From: JAAYAY01 sp964429355
GTDB lineage: Bacteria > Planctomycetota > Planctomycetia > Pirellulales > Thermoguttaceae
Assembly (NCBI GenBank): GCA_964429355.1
Contig: CAYSCH010000073.1
Coordinates: 1 to 30,776, forward strand
Length of the DNA: 30,776 nt
Direction of reading: 5' to 3'
Of this stretch, positions 9,401 through 18,200 are shown piece by piece. The position numbers and the translations under genes were made by a program. Position 1 is the stretch's first letter. Each line of letters starts with the position of its first letter. The notes below the pieces were generated by a model that worked only from the letters and a program-made list of their open reading frames with translations, was not told where the DNA came from and ran no database searches.

Positions 9401-10435
9401 CTGCTGAAGCAGTTCCGTCCGCGAATCGGAGCGGAACGGCTTGACCCCCGAGACGAGCTCGTACAACACCACCCCCAGGCTGAAGATATCGGACCTGGCA
9501 TCCACGCGATGGGATTCCCCTCGGGCCTGTTCCGGACTCATATAGGCCGGTGTGCCCGCGAAGCTGCGGCCTTCCTCCAGCCGTTTGCCGCTCAGCGCCA
9601 GGCCGAAATCGCCCAGGTACGGAGTGCCGGCGGAGTCCAGGAGAATATTGGCCGGTTTGACGTCGCGATGAAACAGCCCGTGCTGGTGGGCGTGATCGAG
9701 CGCGCCGGCAACCGAAATGATCAGCCGAACGGCCTCGTGGACCGGGATCGTCTCGCGCTCGATCCGCAACTGGAGATCGCTGCCGCAGATCCACTTCGAA
9801 ACCACATAGCACGATCCTTCCGGTGTCCGTCCCGCATCGTAGACCGGCACCACGGAAGGATGATCGAGCCTGGCAAGGGTCCGGGCCTCACTGAGAAAGA
9901 GTTCCGCGTTTTTGTCGTCTCCGTCACGATAGGGGTGCGAGACCTTGACGGCCACTTCCCGTGCCAGCTCTTCATCCCACGCCAGGTAGACGCATCCAAA
10001 CGCGCCTTCCCCGAGCAGATGCCGCACACGGTATCGCCCGATCGCAGCCGGGATCGGCGTGTGGGCAAAACGGTCATCGAGTCCGCCGGAGCCGCCGGAC
10101 GACGGTTTCAATTCACGCGTGCTGCCCGAGTCGACCCCATCGCCCGGTCCCCCATCCGCCTCATCGTCGGCCGAACTGCCGGCATCTTCCGAGGCCAGAC
10201 GCACCATCGCCCGACTGTAGCGAGTGTCTTCGACTTCGTTGAGAGCGGCCTCGATGCGGCGGGCCTTTTCGAGTTGCTCGGCCAGCTCGGGCATCAGCTC
10301 GGCATGTTCGGCAACGATCAATTCGGCAGAGACTTTGACACCTGTCCGGAGCTGCCGCGCATATTTGTCGACGAGTTGGCGGATCCGGTCCGACCGCTCC
10401 TTGGTCTGCTCGCGATTGGCGGAACTTGTCGACAT
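6458..10435 (-). CDS. Ser/Thr protein kinase - nSTAND NTPase - TM - FGE-fold fusion
   Basis: The start is ATG 10435 (MSTSSANREQ); the TTG at 10504 is less likely. 1325 residues. After an acidic linker comes a Hanks-type kinase: Gly loop GEGAFG (142-147), Lys164 in VAVKV, HRDVKPANI (256-264), DFG (276-278), GTPAYMSPEQA. All catalytic residues are present. Next is a STAND-type NTPase with Walker A GPSGCGKSS (484-492) and Walker B LLVIDQFEQ (559-567). One membrane helix follows (about 886-908), then a short HEAT-like region, then an FGE/SUMF1-fold domain (about 1062-1325; LPTEAEWEYACRAG, DMHGNAAEWCQD, VVRGGTF, GFRVA). The catalytic cysteines of true formylglycine-generating enzymes are absent from the last segment (SASAVHSAARQG), so the domain probably binds a ligand rather than oxidising sulfatases. 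The topology puts kinase and NTPase inside and the FGE fold outside, as in a receptor. The ECF sigma gene lies 82 bases upstream on the same strand, a pairing common in planctomycetes. Confidence 0.9.
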   Translation of the reverse strand: MSTSSANREQTKERSDRIRQLVDKYARQLRTGVKVSAELIVAEHAELMPELAEQLEKARRIEAALNEVEDTRYSRAMVRLASEDAGSSADDEADGGPGDGVDSGSTRELKPSSGGSGGLDDRFAHTPIPAAIGRYRVRHLLGEGAFGCVYLAWDEELAREVAVKVSHPYRDGDDKNAELFLSEARTLARLDHPSVVPVYDAGRTPEGSCYVVSKWICGSDLQLRIERETIPVHEAVRLIISVAGALDHAHQHGLFHRDVKPANILLDSAGTPYLGDFGLALSGKRLEEGRSFAGTPAYMSPEQARGESHRVDARSDIFSLGVVLYELVSGVKPFRSDSRTELLQQVLRAEPESLRQRDPSIHPELERICLKALAKRAADRYRTARELADDLQHYLELDHGGRFLRTARGEGRSELMVAASPEAPAPKIVPHGLRPFEASDAKSYLALVPGPRDRAGLPESIRQWKNRIEHEDAEDTFPVGVLYGPSGCGKSSLVRAGLLPKLATHVHAVYVEAAPEHTEARLQKKLRRRYPELSAEGSLSDCLAALRCGRGPAEGAKVLLVIDQFEQWLHGRGEAERRELVEALRHCDGLRVQCLLLVRDDFWLALSRFMMELEVDLVQRHNAGLVDLFDPDHARKVLAEFGRAYGRLPEDLSQMTAPQASFLQRAVEGLTDGDKVIPVRLALFAEMVRDKAWNPATLRDMGGADGVGVSFLEETFDTRTRNPQIRVHEQAARAVLEALMPEEGSEIKGRIRSYPELLDLSGYGHKPRAFKELVRILDSDTRLITPCDPEVAAVEDSAVRPGLRYYQLTHDYLVPALRQWLTRRQKSTRAGRSELRLASRTAMWSATGEWRQLPSLWEWISIWVLTRHYLWTDAQRRMMRSARRYYAVTVGSLSAIVLVFLFGGLELAGLTQDVLIWFRARSAAALMAIGQDDAVWPLLKSEPEPSLRTWVIHSVSPIVMTSPNEVLARVDDQDDVSIRQAMLFLAGELCGDPANSYDTRSETETRPGLDPVVVKELVRQFTDDPDPGIHSATQWLLRRCQKENEIARSIRELTSSAPRGDRQWYVTGEGHTMIGVAGPVQFRLIEPNEFEPPALDRRSHYQRIPRSYSIASTETTVDQFRRFTDANPWVPRQWPAAGDLRQGTPRTSVTWFEAAAYCNWLSQAEGLPPDHWCYLTNEQGQYAAGMRLADNYLDRRGYRLPTEAEWEYACRAGAGTAYCFGSDPAYLEYYAVYDTASEGHAWPVGSKKPNDFGLFDMHGNAAEWCQDAVIPQSDHASPVREADNRVVRGGTFLDSASAVHSAARQGHPPGGRDPARGFRVARGYP

Positions 10436-10517
10436 CTGACTACCGGGAGATCCTTGCCGATCTTCAACAGACGAAAAACTGAGGACCGGCGCAACGTACC
10501 GCAAAGCGGCATATCAC

Positions 10518-11138
10518 TCATTGGCGGCTGCTGAAATACATCGACGACCTTCCCATCAGCTCGCGGAGGCGCTTGCGTGCCCGATAGCACATGGCCCGCA
10601 CCGAGCCTTTCGTTCCCCCCAGGGCCCGGGCGATTTCGTCGAAGGACTGTTCCAGGAGGTAATGGCGCTGGATCACCTGGCGATAATCTTCGGGAAGGGC
10701 TGCCACGGCAGCCCGCAGGCGACGGGCGTTGTCGCCCTGCTGGGCCTTGACACTTGGAGTGCTCCCCTCCCCCGCGATTCTCTCGACCAGGGCCGCCCAG
10801 GAACTGCCCGGGTTGGCCGCGGCCTGGCTATCCGCCCGGCGTTCCCGCTGCTTCTTCTTGTGGGCGTCGCGAATGAGGTTGTCGGCAATCGTCTTCAACC
10901 AGGCAAGAAACGCATTCTCGTGGCGTGGTTCGTACTGGTGGATCCCCCCCGCAGCTCGAACCATGGTCTGATGAAGGATATCGTCGGCCGAAACGTGCCG
11001 CCTCAAATCCGCCGAGAGCCGGCGCTCGATATGCTGCTGAAGGTTGTCGTAATGAAGCAAGAGCACCTGCGACAAGGCCGCCCGATCACCGCTGACGGCC
11101 TGGGAAAGCAATTCGGACTGGAGATGACCGACCGACAT
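10518..11138 (-). CDS. ECF RNA polymerase sigma factor, planctomycete type
   Basis: ATG 11138 (MSVGHLQSELL) is preferred to the TTG at 11153; the ribosome site is weak in both cases. 206 residues. Region 2 covers about residues 24-100 (core-binding and -10 recognition; HVSADDILHQTMVRAAGGIHQYEP, FLAWLKTIADNLIRDAHKKKQRERR). A variable linker follows. Region 4 covers about 138-195 (LRAAVAALPEDYRQVIQRHYL, then a helix-turn-helix FDEIARALGGTKGSVRAMCYRARKRLRE). It directs RNA polymerase to a small set of promoters. No anti-sigma gene is adjacent. The downstream kinase-STAND-FGE gene is the likely partner, since sigma/kinase pairs are frequent in planctomycetes and control by phosphorylation is the usual proposal. 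The divergent neighbour, the giant envelope block, is a candidate target. Confidence 0.9.
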   Translation of the reverse strand: MSVGHLQSELLSQAVSGDRAALSQVLLLHYDNLQQHIERRLSADLRRHVSADDILHQTMVRAAGGIHQYEPRHENAFLAWLKTIADNLIRDAHKKKQRERRADSQAAANPGSSWAALVERIAGEGSTPSVKAQQGDNARRLRAAVAALPEDYRQVIQRHYLLEQSFDEIARALGGTKGSVRAMCYRARKRLRELMGRSSMYFSSRQ

Positions 11139-11443
11139 GGCAACAATCCACAATGTCGACGAGAAAGGGGGCCCCCTTCATTGTGGTCCGATCGACTATT
11201 TGCCGCAAGCGCCTAGCAAGTCGGGGGGGCACGGAGGGCCGAGTTCGGCATTTCGTGTGGCAGAGTCCGGCGCGAGGTTGCACAAAAGTTGCATCGCCTG
11301 ACGGCCCGGAAGTACAATCGGGGGTGGAAAACAGGTAGAGGGGGTAGACGGTGAATATCTTCTCTCATTTCGCCATCGGATCGGCGGACCTCAAGGGGGC
11401 AGGCAACCTCATCGCCCCACACATCTGATCAGGAGGCAGCATC
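11139..11443. other. Divergent control region between sigma factor and envelope block
   Basis: About 305 bases separate the leftward sigma gene from the rightward envelope genes. It should hold promoters for both. A sigma-70-like promoter reading right is listed separately. A strong ribosome site (aggagg, 11431-11436) stands seven bases before the ATG at 11444. I see no clear operator palindrome. Confidence 0.6.
11289..11318 (+). promoter_or_regulatory. Candidate sigma-70-like promoter for the envelope block
   Basis: TTGCAT (11289-11294) and TACAAT (11313-11318) are separated by 18 bases, close to the TTGACA-17-TATAAT consensus. The likely start point lies about 120 bases before the ATG at 11444, leaving a long leader. 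This is a match by eye only. Planctomycete promoters are poorly characterised, and the ECF sigma factor next door may use another site. Confidence 0.35.
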
Positions 11444-13804
11444 ATGTTACGGGTGTACGGCTTCCCTCTGGCTCTCGTGCTGGTTGTCAGCACCTCCCTT
11501 TTCGGGCAGGACTCGCCCGCAACTCAACCGCCCCCCGATGCGAGGACGGCTCCGGATGCTGCCCCAACGACCGCGGCCACAACCGACGCGGCACCGACAC
11601 CCGATGCAGGACCGGCGGAAAAACCGGCGGAAAAACCGGCGGAAGGACCGGCGGAAGGACCGGCGGAAGGACCGGCGGAAGAAACGAGCCCAGAGCCGGA
11701 TGCAAAACCCACGGCGGCTGAAGATCCTGCGGCCGCTTCCACCACGGCAAAGTCTGGAGTGAAACCGCCTTTGCCGCAGGAACACGTCATCTACCTCCCC
11801 TTCGAGAACCTGCGCGATGTGTTCGAGGACGAAGATTCCTCGATCGTGCTGCCATACTCGCAGTTTCTGGAGATGTGGAATCGGCTCACCCAGCCCGACG
11901 AGCCCCCTGCCGAGCCGCCCGTCAACGGCCTGGTCACCCGTGCCGACTATCTCGGGAAAGTCAAGGGCGACCTGGTCCACCTGGAAGCCACTTTGGATGT
12001 GGAGGTTCTCACGGAGGACTGGGCACGGCTCCCGGTGGCCTTTGGCGATGCGGCGATCGGGTCGGCGAAGACGATTGGGTTATCCGAAAACCATGAAGAA
12101 GATCTCCCACCGGCGCAGAGTGGCGGTGGCGGAGGAGTTGGCAGTGATTCCAAAGACGTATCCCAAGACTCCCAAGAAGGTCTCCCAGCGGCGCAGAGTG
12201 GCGGTGGTGGAGGCTCCAAGATCGGCGACGTGCTCCTACGGGGCGTGGGGGAGGGACAATACGAACTGCTCGTCCAGGGAAAAGGCAAGCACCAGATCAA
12301 GCTCAGCCTGGTGACCGGGGTCAACTCGGCGACCGAGGGGCGGAGTTTCACGGTCGCCTGCCCGGCGGTGGGTGTCAGCAATCTGGACCTGGAGATCCCC
12401 GAAGCGGATCTGGCGGTGCAGGTCACTCCGCGGCGCACCAACGAGTTGCGGTCTGATTCACCCGATGCCACCCGCGTACTGGCTGTTCTCGGATCGACCA
12501 GCCAGTTCACGGTCAGTTGGCAGCCCAAGTCGGGCGGCACCGACCAGGCGGCCGGGCTGGCCAATGTGAGCGATACGATTGCCGTGGACGTGGGGGACGG
12601 GATTGTCCACACCCACGCCATCTTCGACTACGAGATCCTCCGCGGATCGCTCCCTGAACTGGTCGTGGAGGTGCCGACCAATCAGAGATTGCTCGACGTC
12701 CAGGTCCCCGGTCTGCGCGACTGGCAGACCGAAACGGTCGACGACCGCCAACGCGTGACGGTCCGGCTCCATGCCCCGGCCACCGAGAACGTTCGCCTCG
12801 AGCTGCATACGGAAACACCGATCTCCGAAGAAGCGTTCCAGGTGGGGCAAGTCCGTGCCGCCGGCGTGGCGCGGGAAAGCGGCATCCTGGCCGTTCGAGG
12901 CGCCGAAGACGTGGGCCTGGAATACGTTCTGCGCGAGTCGATCACGCGCATCGACGCCGCCGACGCTCCCGAGTCGCTGCGGAAACCGCAGAGCACGTTC
13001 TATAAGTTCTTCACCCCCGACCACAAGCTTTCGGTGGTCGCCTCCCAGCTCAAACCGCGCATCGTGGTCGACAGCCACATTTCCGTTCTCCTGGATAAAA
13101 CGCGGCTCACCACCCGGGCGGAGTTCCGCTGCCAGATTTCGCGGTCGGGGATTTTCTCGGTGGCATTCCGTCTACCTGCCGGATTCCAGGTCGACGACGT
13201 TCGCGCCGAATCGATGGAGCGATTTGAAGTCACGCCGGCCGACAACGGGCAGACGCTCACGGTGTATTTCACCAACAAGCTCCTGGGCGAGTCGATTGTG
13301 ACCGTCACCGCCGGCCAATCTCGCGACAAGCCCGCCGGCGAGCTGACATTGCCACTCCCGGAGCCGCTGAATGCCCTGCGCGAGCAGGGACTCGTGGCCG
13401 TGATTGCGCCGGAGTCGCTGGAGGTGAAGACCGACTCCGCCCAACTGCAGTCGGCCCGGGCAGCCACGCCTGGCGAACTGGCCGGCAAGGGATTCCAACC
13501 CGAGGTCCCGCAGGGATCGGCCCTCGCCGCGGCCTTCTCGTTCGTCACGCGCCCGGTGAGCATCGTGCAGACGATTGCGGAACGGCCGCGGCGGACCACC
13601 GTTGTCGTGGGCACCGTGGTCACTGTGAAGGAAGACGTGGTCCAGGTCGCCACGACCTTGCGCTACCAGATCCAGTTCGCCGGCACCGACAGCTTCCGCA
13701 TCGCGGTGCCCGCCGCAGTTTCCGATCGGCTCCAGATCGAGGGAGAGTCGATCAAGGAACGTCGCAGGGCCGACCAGGCACGTCCGGACGGGAGCATCGA
13801 GTGA
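11444..13804 (+). CDS. Envelope protein unit 1, N-terminal part (split gene)
   Basis: 786 residues. The ATG is preceded by aggagg at a seven-base distance. A signal peptide covers about residues 1-22 (FPLALVLVVSTSLFGQ). An Ala/Pro/Glu linker follows to about 110 and includes six PAEK/PAEG repeats. Residues 114-148 carry the module shared with the giant downstream protein: HVIYLPFENLRDVF, then LPYSQFLEMWNRL. A beta-rich region follows (ADYLGKVKGDLVHLEATLDVEVLTEDW and on), broken by a duplicated Gly-rich insert near 225-255. I know no named function. The protein stops at SIE, in the middle of what looks like a continuous beta domain, and the next frame carries on at once. I read the pair as one gene split by a frameshift, or as a coupled pair. 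Without the second part this product has no membrane anchor. Confidence 0.75.
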   Translation: MLRVYGFPLALVLVVSTSLFGQDSPATQPPPDARTAPDAAPTTAATTDAAPTPDAGPAEKPAEKPAEGPAEGPAEGPAEETSPEPDAKPTAAEDPAAASTTAKSGVKPPLPQEHVIYLPFENLRDVFEDEDSSIVLPYSQFLEMWNRLTQPDEPPAEPPVNGLVTRADYLGKVKGDLVHLEATLDVEVLTEDWARLPVAFGDAAIGSAKTIGLSENHEEDLPPAQSGGGGGVGSDSKDVSQDSQEGLPAAQSGGGGGSKIGDVLLRGVGEGQYELLVQGKGKHQIKLSLVTGVNSATEGRSFTVACPAVGVSNLDLEIPEADLAVQVTPRRTNELRSDSPDATRVLAVLGSTSQFTVSWQPKSGGTDQAAGLANVSDTIAVDVGDGIVHTHAIFDYEILRGSLPELVVEVPTNQRLLDVQVPGLRDWQTETVDDRQRVTVRLHAPATENVRLELHTETPISEEAFQVGQVRAAGVARESGILAVRGAEDVGLEYVLRESITRIDAADAPESLRKPQSTFYKFFTPDHKLSVVASQLKPRIVVDSHISVLLDKTRLTTRAEFRCQISRSGIFSVAFRLPAGFQVDDVRAESMERFEVTPADNGQTLTVYFTNKLLGESIVTVTAGQSRDKPAGELTLPLPEPLNALREQGLVAVIAPESLEVKTDSAQLQSARAATPGELAGKGFQPEVPQGSALAAAFSFVTRPVSIVQTIAERPRRTTVVVGTVVTVKEDVVQVATTLRYQIQFAGTDSFRIAVPAAVSDRLQIEGESIKERRRADQARPDGSIE
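11612..11683 (+). repeat. 12-bp coding repeat, six units (PAEK/PAEG)
   Basis: Six adjacent 12-base units share ccggcgga; the remaining bases vary as aaaa, agga or agaa. They encode PAEK, PAEK, PAEG, PAEG, PAEG, PAEE in the linker after the signal peptide. The array is in frame, so loss or gain of units changes only the linker length. Near-identity of the units points to recent expansion. Confidence 0.9.
12104..12213 (+). repeat. Duplicated 32-bp segment encoding Gly-rich inserts
   Basis: The segment at 12104-12135 recurs at 12182-12213 with two mismatches, offset by 78 bases (26 codons). Each copy encodes LP(P/A)AQSGGGGG. The two copies and the Ser/Asp/Gln-rich spacer interrupt the beta-rich region of unit 1 at a point where the paralogous units have no such loop. 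It looks like an expanded flexible surface loop. Confidence 0.75.
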
Positions 13805-13812
13805 CCATCATG
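13799..13812 (+). other. Likely frameshift point or GTGA stop-start overlap
   Basis: The first frame ends GAG TGA; the second opens with GTG at 13801, sharing bases with that stop, or with ATG at 13810. Adding one G after 13803 would read GAG TGG ACC ATC ATG and join SIE to TIMLH through a Trp without a break. The second part has no export signal of its own, although its first 300 residues look extracytoplasmic. Both points favour a one-base loss in the DNA, or an assembly error. Coupled reinitiation or -1 slippage cannot be excluded. Confidence 0.55.
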
Positions 13813-15228
13813 CTCCATTCCGAAGCCATCGGCGAGTGCACTTTCACCGCGGCCTACGATCAGAAGATCTCCATTCCCGAGACGGCCGCCGAGCTCCAAC
13901 TCCAGCCCATCCAGGCCCTGGATGTGGACCGCGAAACGGGCGAAATCGCCATTCAGAAAGACCGGGCCCTCTCGGTCGAAGCCACGACCAACGGGCTGGA
14001 AGAGATCGATCCCCGCGAATTGTCGCAGCCGATCGGCACCACCCAGCCCTACCTCACGTACCGCTATTACCAGCACCCGGCCGGGCTTGTGCTGGCCATC
14101 ACCAAGCACGAGCTCCAGGACGTCGTCAAGACGGTGGTCCGACGGGCGTATATCGAGGCCGTGATCACCGAAGACGGACCCATCACCGTGCGCGCCCGCT
14201 ACGATCTGAAGTCGAGCGAACGACAGCGTCTGGCCGTCACCCTGCGCGATCCGCGGATCCTGGGATTCACGGTGGCAGGGCAAACCGTGGCCCCCGAAAA
14301 AGGGCCGACCGCGCCCGGCGGCAGTCCCGACGACAAGACCTATCTGATCAACGTTGCCCGTGCAGCCGATTCCGATGAGCCGTTCCAGATCGCGATGCTG
14401 TTCGAGACACCGCTCGATCAGAAAGAGCTCGCAGTGGCCGACCTTCTGCGACTGCCCCTTCCCCGGTTTGACGAAGGCGTGAAGTTCCAGCAGGTCTACG
14501 TCCGGCTCTGGGTGCCGATAAAATACCGCCTTGCGGGCGATCCGGAAGGGTTCACAAGCCATATCCACGTCGGTATGTGGGATTCGCGCGCCATCACCCG
14601 TGCTCCAGACAATCCCGACAGTTGGTTCCCCCAGGACAGCTCGTCGTTCGATTTCCAGGTGGGCGGCACCACCTACCTCTTCAGCAGTCTGACCGGCCCC
14701 GCGGAACTGAAGATCGGCTACTGGCGAATCTCCATCATGACCCTGATCGCCAGCCTGGTCGTCCTGCTGCTTGGCGTGGCGCTGGTGCCGTTCTCCCTGG
14801 AAACTAAGGTGTTCGCGATCTTCGCTGCGGTGTTTGCCCTGTTGTTTGCCGGCTTGTTTTCGCCGTCTGTCGTCAATAGCTGGTTGCTGGCAGCCCGGCC
14901 GGGAATCGCCGGTGTCGTGGCGATCTGGCTGGTCGTCTGGCTGTTGTTCGTCCGCCGAACCGTGAGTATCCAGCCGCCGCCAGGCGGACAAGCGGCCGCT
15001 TCGCCGTTCACGCCCGTCGCGACCGGTACCACCGCGCCGCAGCCGGCTGCCACTCAGCCGACGTCAGAAGCCACCCCGAAAGACGAGGAACAGGCGAAGG
15101 CAGGTGCCGGCAAGGAGACGACCCTGCCAGCAGGTTCACCTTTCGGCCCAGCCGCCGGCAATACTCCGGCCGGTGGCAAGCCCGACGACTCGACCAACGA
15201 ACCAGGGAGGGGCAGTGATGACAAGTGA
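13801..15228 (+). CDS. Envelope protein unit 1, C-terminal part with three membrane helices
   Basis: 475 residues from GTG 13801 (ATG 13810 is possible). Residues 1-300 are beta-rich, with motifs of the same kind as the C-terminal parts of the paralogous units (GECTFTAAYDQKISIP, YLTYRYYQHPAGLVLAI, LLRLPLPRFDEGVKFQQVYVRLWVP). Three membrane helices follow at about 311-333 (MTLIASLVVLLLGVALVPF), 337-358 (VFAIFAAVFALLFAGLF) and 367-384 (IAGVVAIWLVVWLLFV). The cytoplasmic or periplasmic tail is rich in Pro, Ala, Thr and Gly. There is no N-terminal signal peptide, so export of the beta region would depend on being joined to the preceding frame. The last 11 bases overlap the start of the giant gene, which implies translational coupling. 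Confidence 0.7.
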   Translation: MTIMLHSEAIGECTFTAAYDQKISIPETAAELQLQPIQALDVDRETGEIAIQKDRALSVEATTNGLEEIDPRELSQPIGTTQPYLTYRYYQHPAGLVLAITKHELQDVVKTVVRRAYIEAVITEDGPITVRARYDLKSSERQRLAVTLRDPRILGFTVAGQTVAPEKGPTAPGGSPDDKTYLINVARAADSDEPFQIAMLFETPLDQKELAVADLLRLPLPRFDEGVKFQQVYVRLWVPIKYRLAGDPEGFTSHIHVGMWDSRAITRAPDNPDSWFPQDSSSFDFQVGGTTYLFSSLTGPAELKIGYWRISIMTLIASLVVLLLGVALVPFSLETKVFAIFAAVFALLFAGLFSPSVVNSWLLAARPGIAGVVAIWLVVWLLFVRRTVSIQPPPGGQAAASPFTPVATGTTAPQPAATQPTSEATPKDEEQAKAGAGKETTLPAGSPFGPAAGNTPAGGKPDDSTNEPGRGSDDK

Positions 15229-18200
15229 CCAGCCGTCAGGAAAGGCGAAACGCATCAAGGCGAACCGCATCTCGGCGACACTGCTCGGGCTCCTCCTGGC
15301 AGCCAGCTCACTGTGCCTGTCTCCGCAGGCTGCCTCGGCCCAGGTCACCGGCGGTCCACCGCGGATCCGCAACGTCTACATCCCCTCCGACCAATTGAAG
15401 GTAATGTTTGGCAGCTCGTCGAAGGGTGTGTTGATGCCTCGCGACAAGGTCCTGGCCCTGTGGAAGGACGCCCACATCGAGAGCCCAAGGGTCTTGCCGG
15501 CCGATGCGGTGCTCACCGAGGCGACCTACGACGCGCGCCTTGCCGATCACGAGCTGCGGATCGCCGGCCGCATCGAGATCGCGAAACTGGGCGGAGACTG
15601 GCAGGCGGTCGACCTCCCCTTCGGCGGTCTGGCGATCGAGTCGGCCCAGTTGGGCAGCGGGCCAGCGCGGTTCGGCCGCAAGGACGACGGAACCTTGTTT
15701 CTCCTGCTCCAGGAGCAAGGCCGCTTCGAGTTGAAGCTGGAGATGTCGGTCCCGCTGGCAAGCCGAGGGGGCGACCTGGCGGCCACTCTCAAGTTGCCCC
15801 CCATTCCGGCCTCGGAAATCCTGCTCCACCTCGACCGGAACAAACAACTGCAGGTCGGCGAGACGATACTCCCGCCCGACGAGATCGACGAACTCGGGCA
15901 GACGTTCCGCGTTGTCGTCCATCAGGACGGCCAGGTACCGCTGCTGATGTCGGATCGCTCTGCCGGCGGCAACCGGGCGCCGTTGGTCTTCGCTCACAGC
16001 CGGTCGATTGCGACGGTGGAACCGGCCGGACTTCGCTGGCAGGTAGCCCTCGATCTGGAGGTTTACGCCCGCGCCGCCGACTCCTTCCAGTTCGAGTTGC
16101 CGGCCTCGGTTGACGTCGCCGAGGTCGAGGCACCGGAACTGGCCCAATGGATCATCCAGGAGCAGCCCGGCGACACGGCAGTCGTTGCCCTCAGCTTCCG
16201 CAAACCGTTCCTTGGCCGCCGCGCCGTCCGGTTGCTCGGATTGGCGCCCGCCCCGGTCGACGTCGAGTGGAACCTTCCCACCGTCAAGGTTCTTCAGGCC
16301 GTGTCTCATGTTGGGGAGGTGCTGGTCCAGTCATCGCCGTCGTTGCGGATCGAGGTCGGCAATATGGCCTCGATCAGGCCCGAACACCTCTCATCGCCGG
16401 CCGGTGATGGGCCGAGTTCGCCCCTGGAATTCGCCTTCTGGGACGAGAGCTTCCGCTTGCCTTTGCGGGCCATCGCACGGCAAGGAACACTGCAGGCCTC
16501 CGTGGCGACCCTGGTCGAGGCGGATCGCACTGGGGTGGCACTGCGGAGCAGCGTGACCCTTCAGCCGCGCCACGCGCCGGTCTTCGGCATCCAGGTGCAG
16601 TTGCCTCGCCAGTGGGAAGTCACTTCGGTCCTCTCGGCCGGTGAGTCTGTCGAGTGGGAGTCGGTGTACCCCGTTTCCACCGATCCGGCGGCCGAGCCGC
16701 AACTGCAGACAATCCAGTTCGACCTCGCCAAACCTTTGACTCCTGGTCAATCGCTGGAAATTGCTCTTGCGGCTGAACAGCATCCCGCCGGCTGGCTGGA
16801 ACAGGACGAAGGATTCAGTGAACTGGCGTTGCCCGAACTGCGACTGGCCGGCGCCGACGAGGTGGAAGGAACGCTCTTGGTCCAGACGCCGCCGGATATC
16901 GACCTCCTGGTGTCGGACCTGTCCGACGATCTGCAGCCGGTGGCCGCCGATCGGCCAGGCGATGGGCCGGCTCGACGCCTGGGCGCGGCCCTGCAATACC
17001 GCTATCAGGACAACGCCCGCATCCGCGGCCAAATCCAGGTTCGAATGAAACCGGCCAAGGTGTCGGCCGAAACGCTGGCTTTTGTGCGGCCGGACCACGG
17101 CAAACTCGATGTGCACTATCAGCTCGACCTCCACATCGCCCAGGGGACGATCCGGCAGATCCGGTTCTTGCTCCCCGCCGGCGTCGGCAACAAGATCCAA
17201 GTTGTCACAATCGGTTCGGACGCACGAATCATCGAGCAGCAGATTCTCCCCTCGACCGGCGAGGGCGACGCGGGGGCTGAATCGAATTTGTGGCAGATTG
17301 TTCTGGATCGGCCCCTGACGGGCGACCTCGCGCTGGCCGTCGATTTCGAGCAGACGTTTTCTTCCCAGTCGCCCGGTCGCAGTGCCGCCGAAGGGGCCGG
17401 CGGAGAAGCCGGCGTGCCGGTGGCCGTGCCGGTTCTGGCCCTGCAGAACATTTCCCGGCAGAGCGGGATCGTGGCCCTGGAAGCCGCCGGCGACCAGCAG
17501 CTTGACTACCAACCGGAGAACCTGCGCGACCTGGACCCAGCGGACGTGTCTGAGCCGAAGGCCTACGTTCCCAGCGAGCGGATCGTAGCCGCCTACCAGT
17601 ATCAACGCCTGCCGTACCGGCTCACCATCTCGGCCACCCGCCATGCATCCGAATCGGTCCTGACTGCGATCTGCGAATCGGCCGAGATCACCAGCGTCGC
17701 CGGTCGCCAGGGACGCATGCGTCATCAGGCGCGGTTCTGGCTGCGCAGCCTCAATCTGCAGCACCTGCCGTTGACCTTGCCCGACAGCGCCGAGTTGTGG
17801 TCCGTCCTCCTGGACGGTCAGCCCGTGGAAGTTCGCCAGAAAGAGGGCACATACCTGGTGCCCCTGCCGGCAGGACGCGACGACTCGGCCAGCGATCCCC
17901 GCGACCTGACTCTGCTCTACGAAACGGCGAGCCCGCCGCTGGCCGCCAGCGGTTTCTGGGAGCGGCTGCGCCCCCACACGATCCGCCAGATCGGGCCCAA
18001 GATTGCGATGACCACCTTGGCCACGTCGTGGCACGTGTACCCGCCCGAAGGAACGGATCTGGTCTCCAGCGGCGGAGAATTTGAACCGGTGACGCGTCTG
18101 ACTCGCCCAACCCTGGTCAATCAACTGGCAGAGTCGATCGCCTACCAGAGCACCCATGCCCTCGGCTGGAAGGTCGCGGGCTTTGTGGCGGCCGTCCTCG

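Noticed and set aside
6611..10534. Long plus-strand open frames (855 and 431 codons) opposite the kinase gene
   Set aside because: They are antisense shadows in high-GC DNA. The minus strand carries unmistakable kinase, Walker and FGE motifs, and the plus frames have none.
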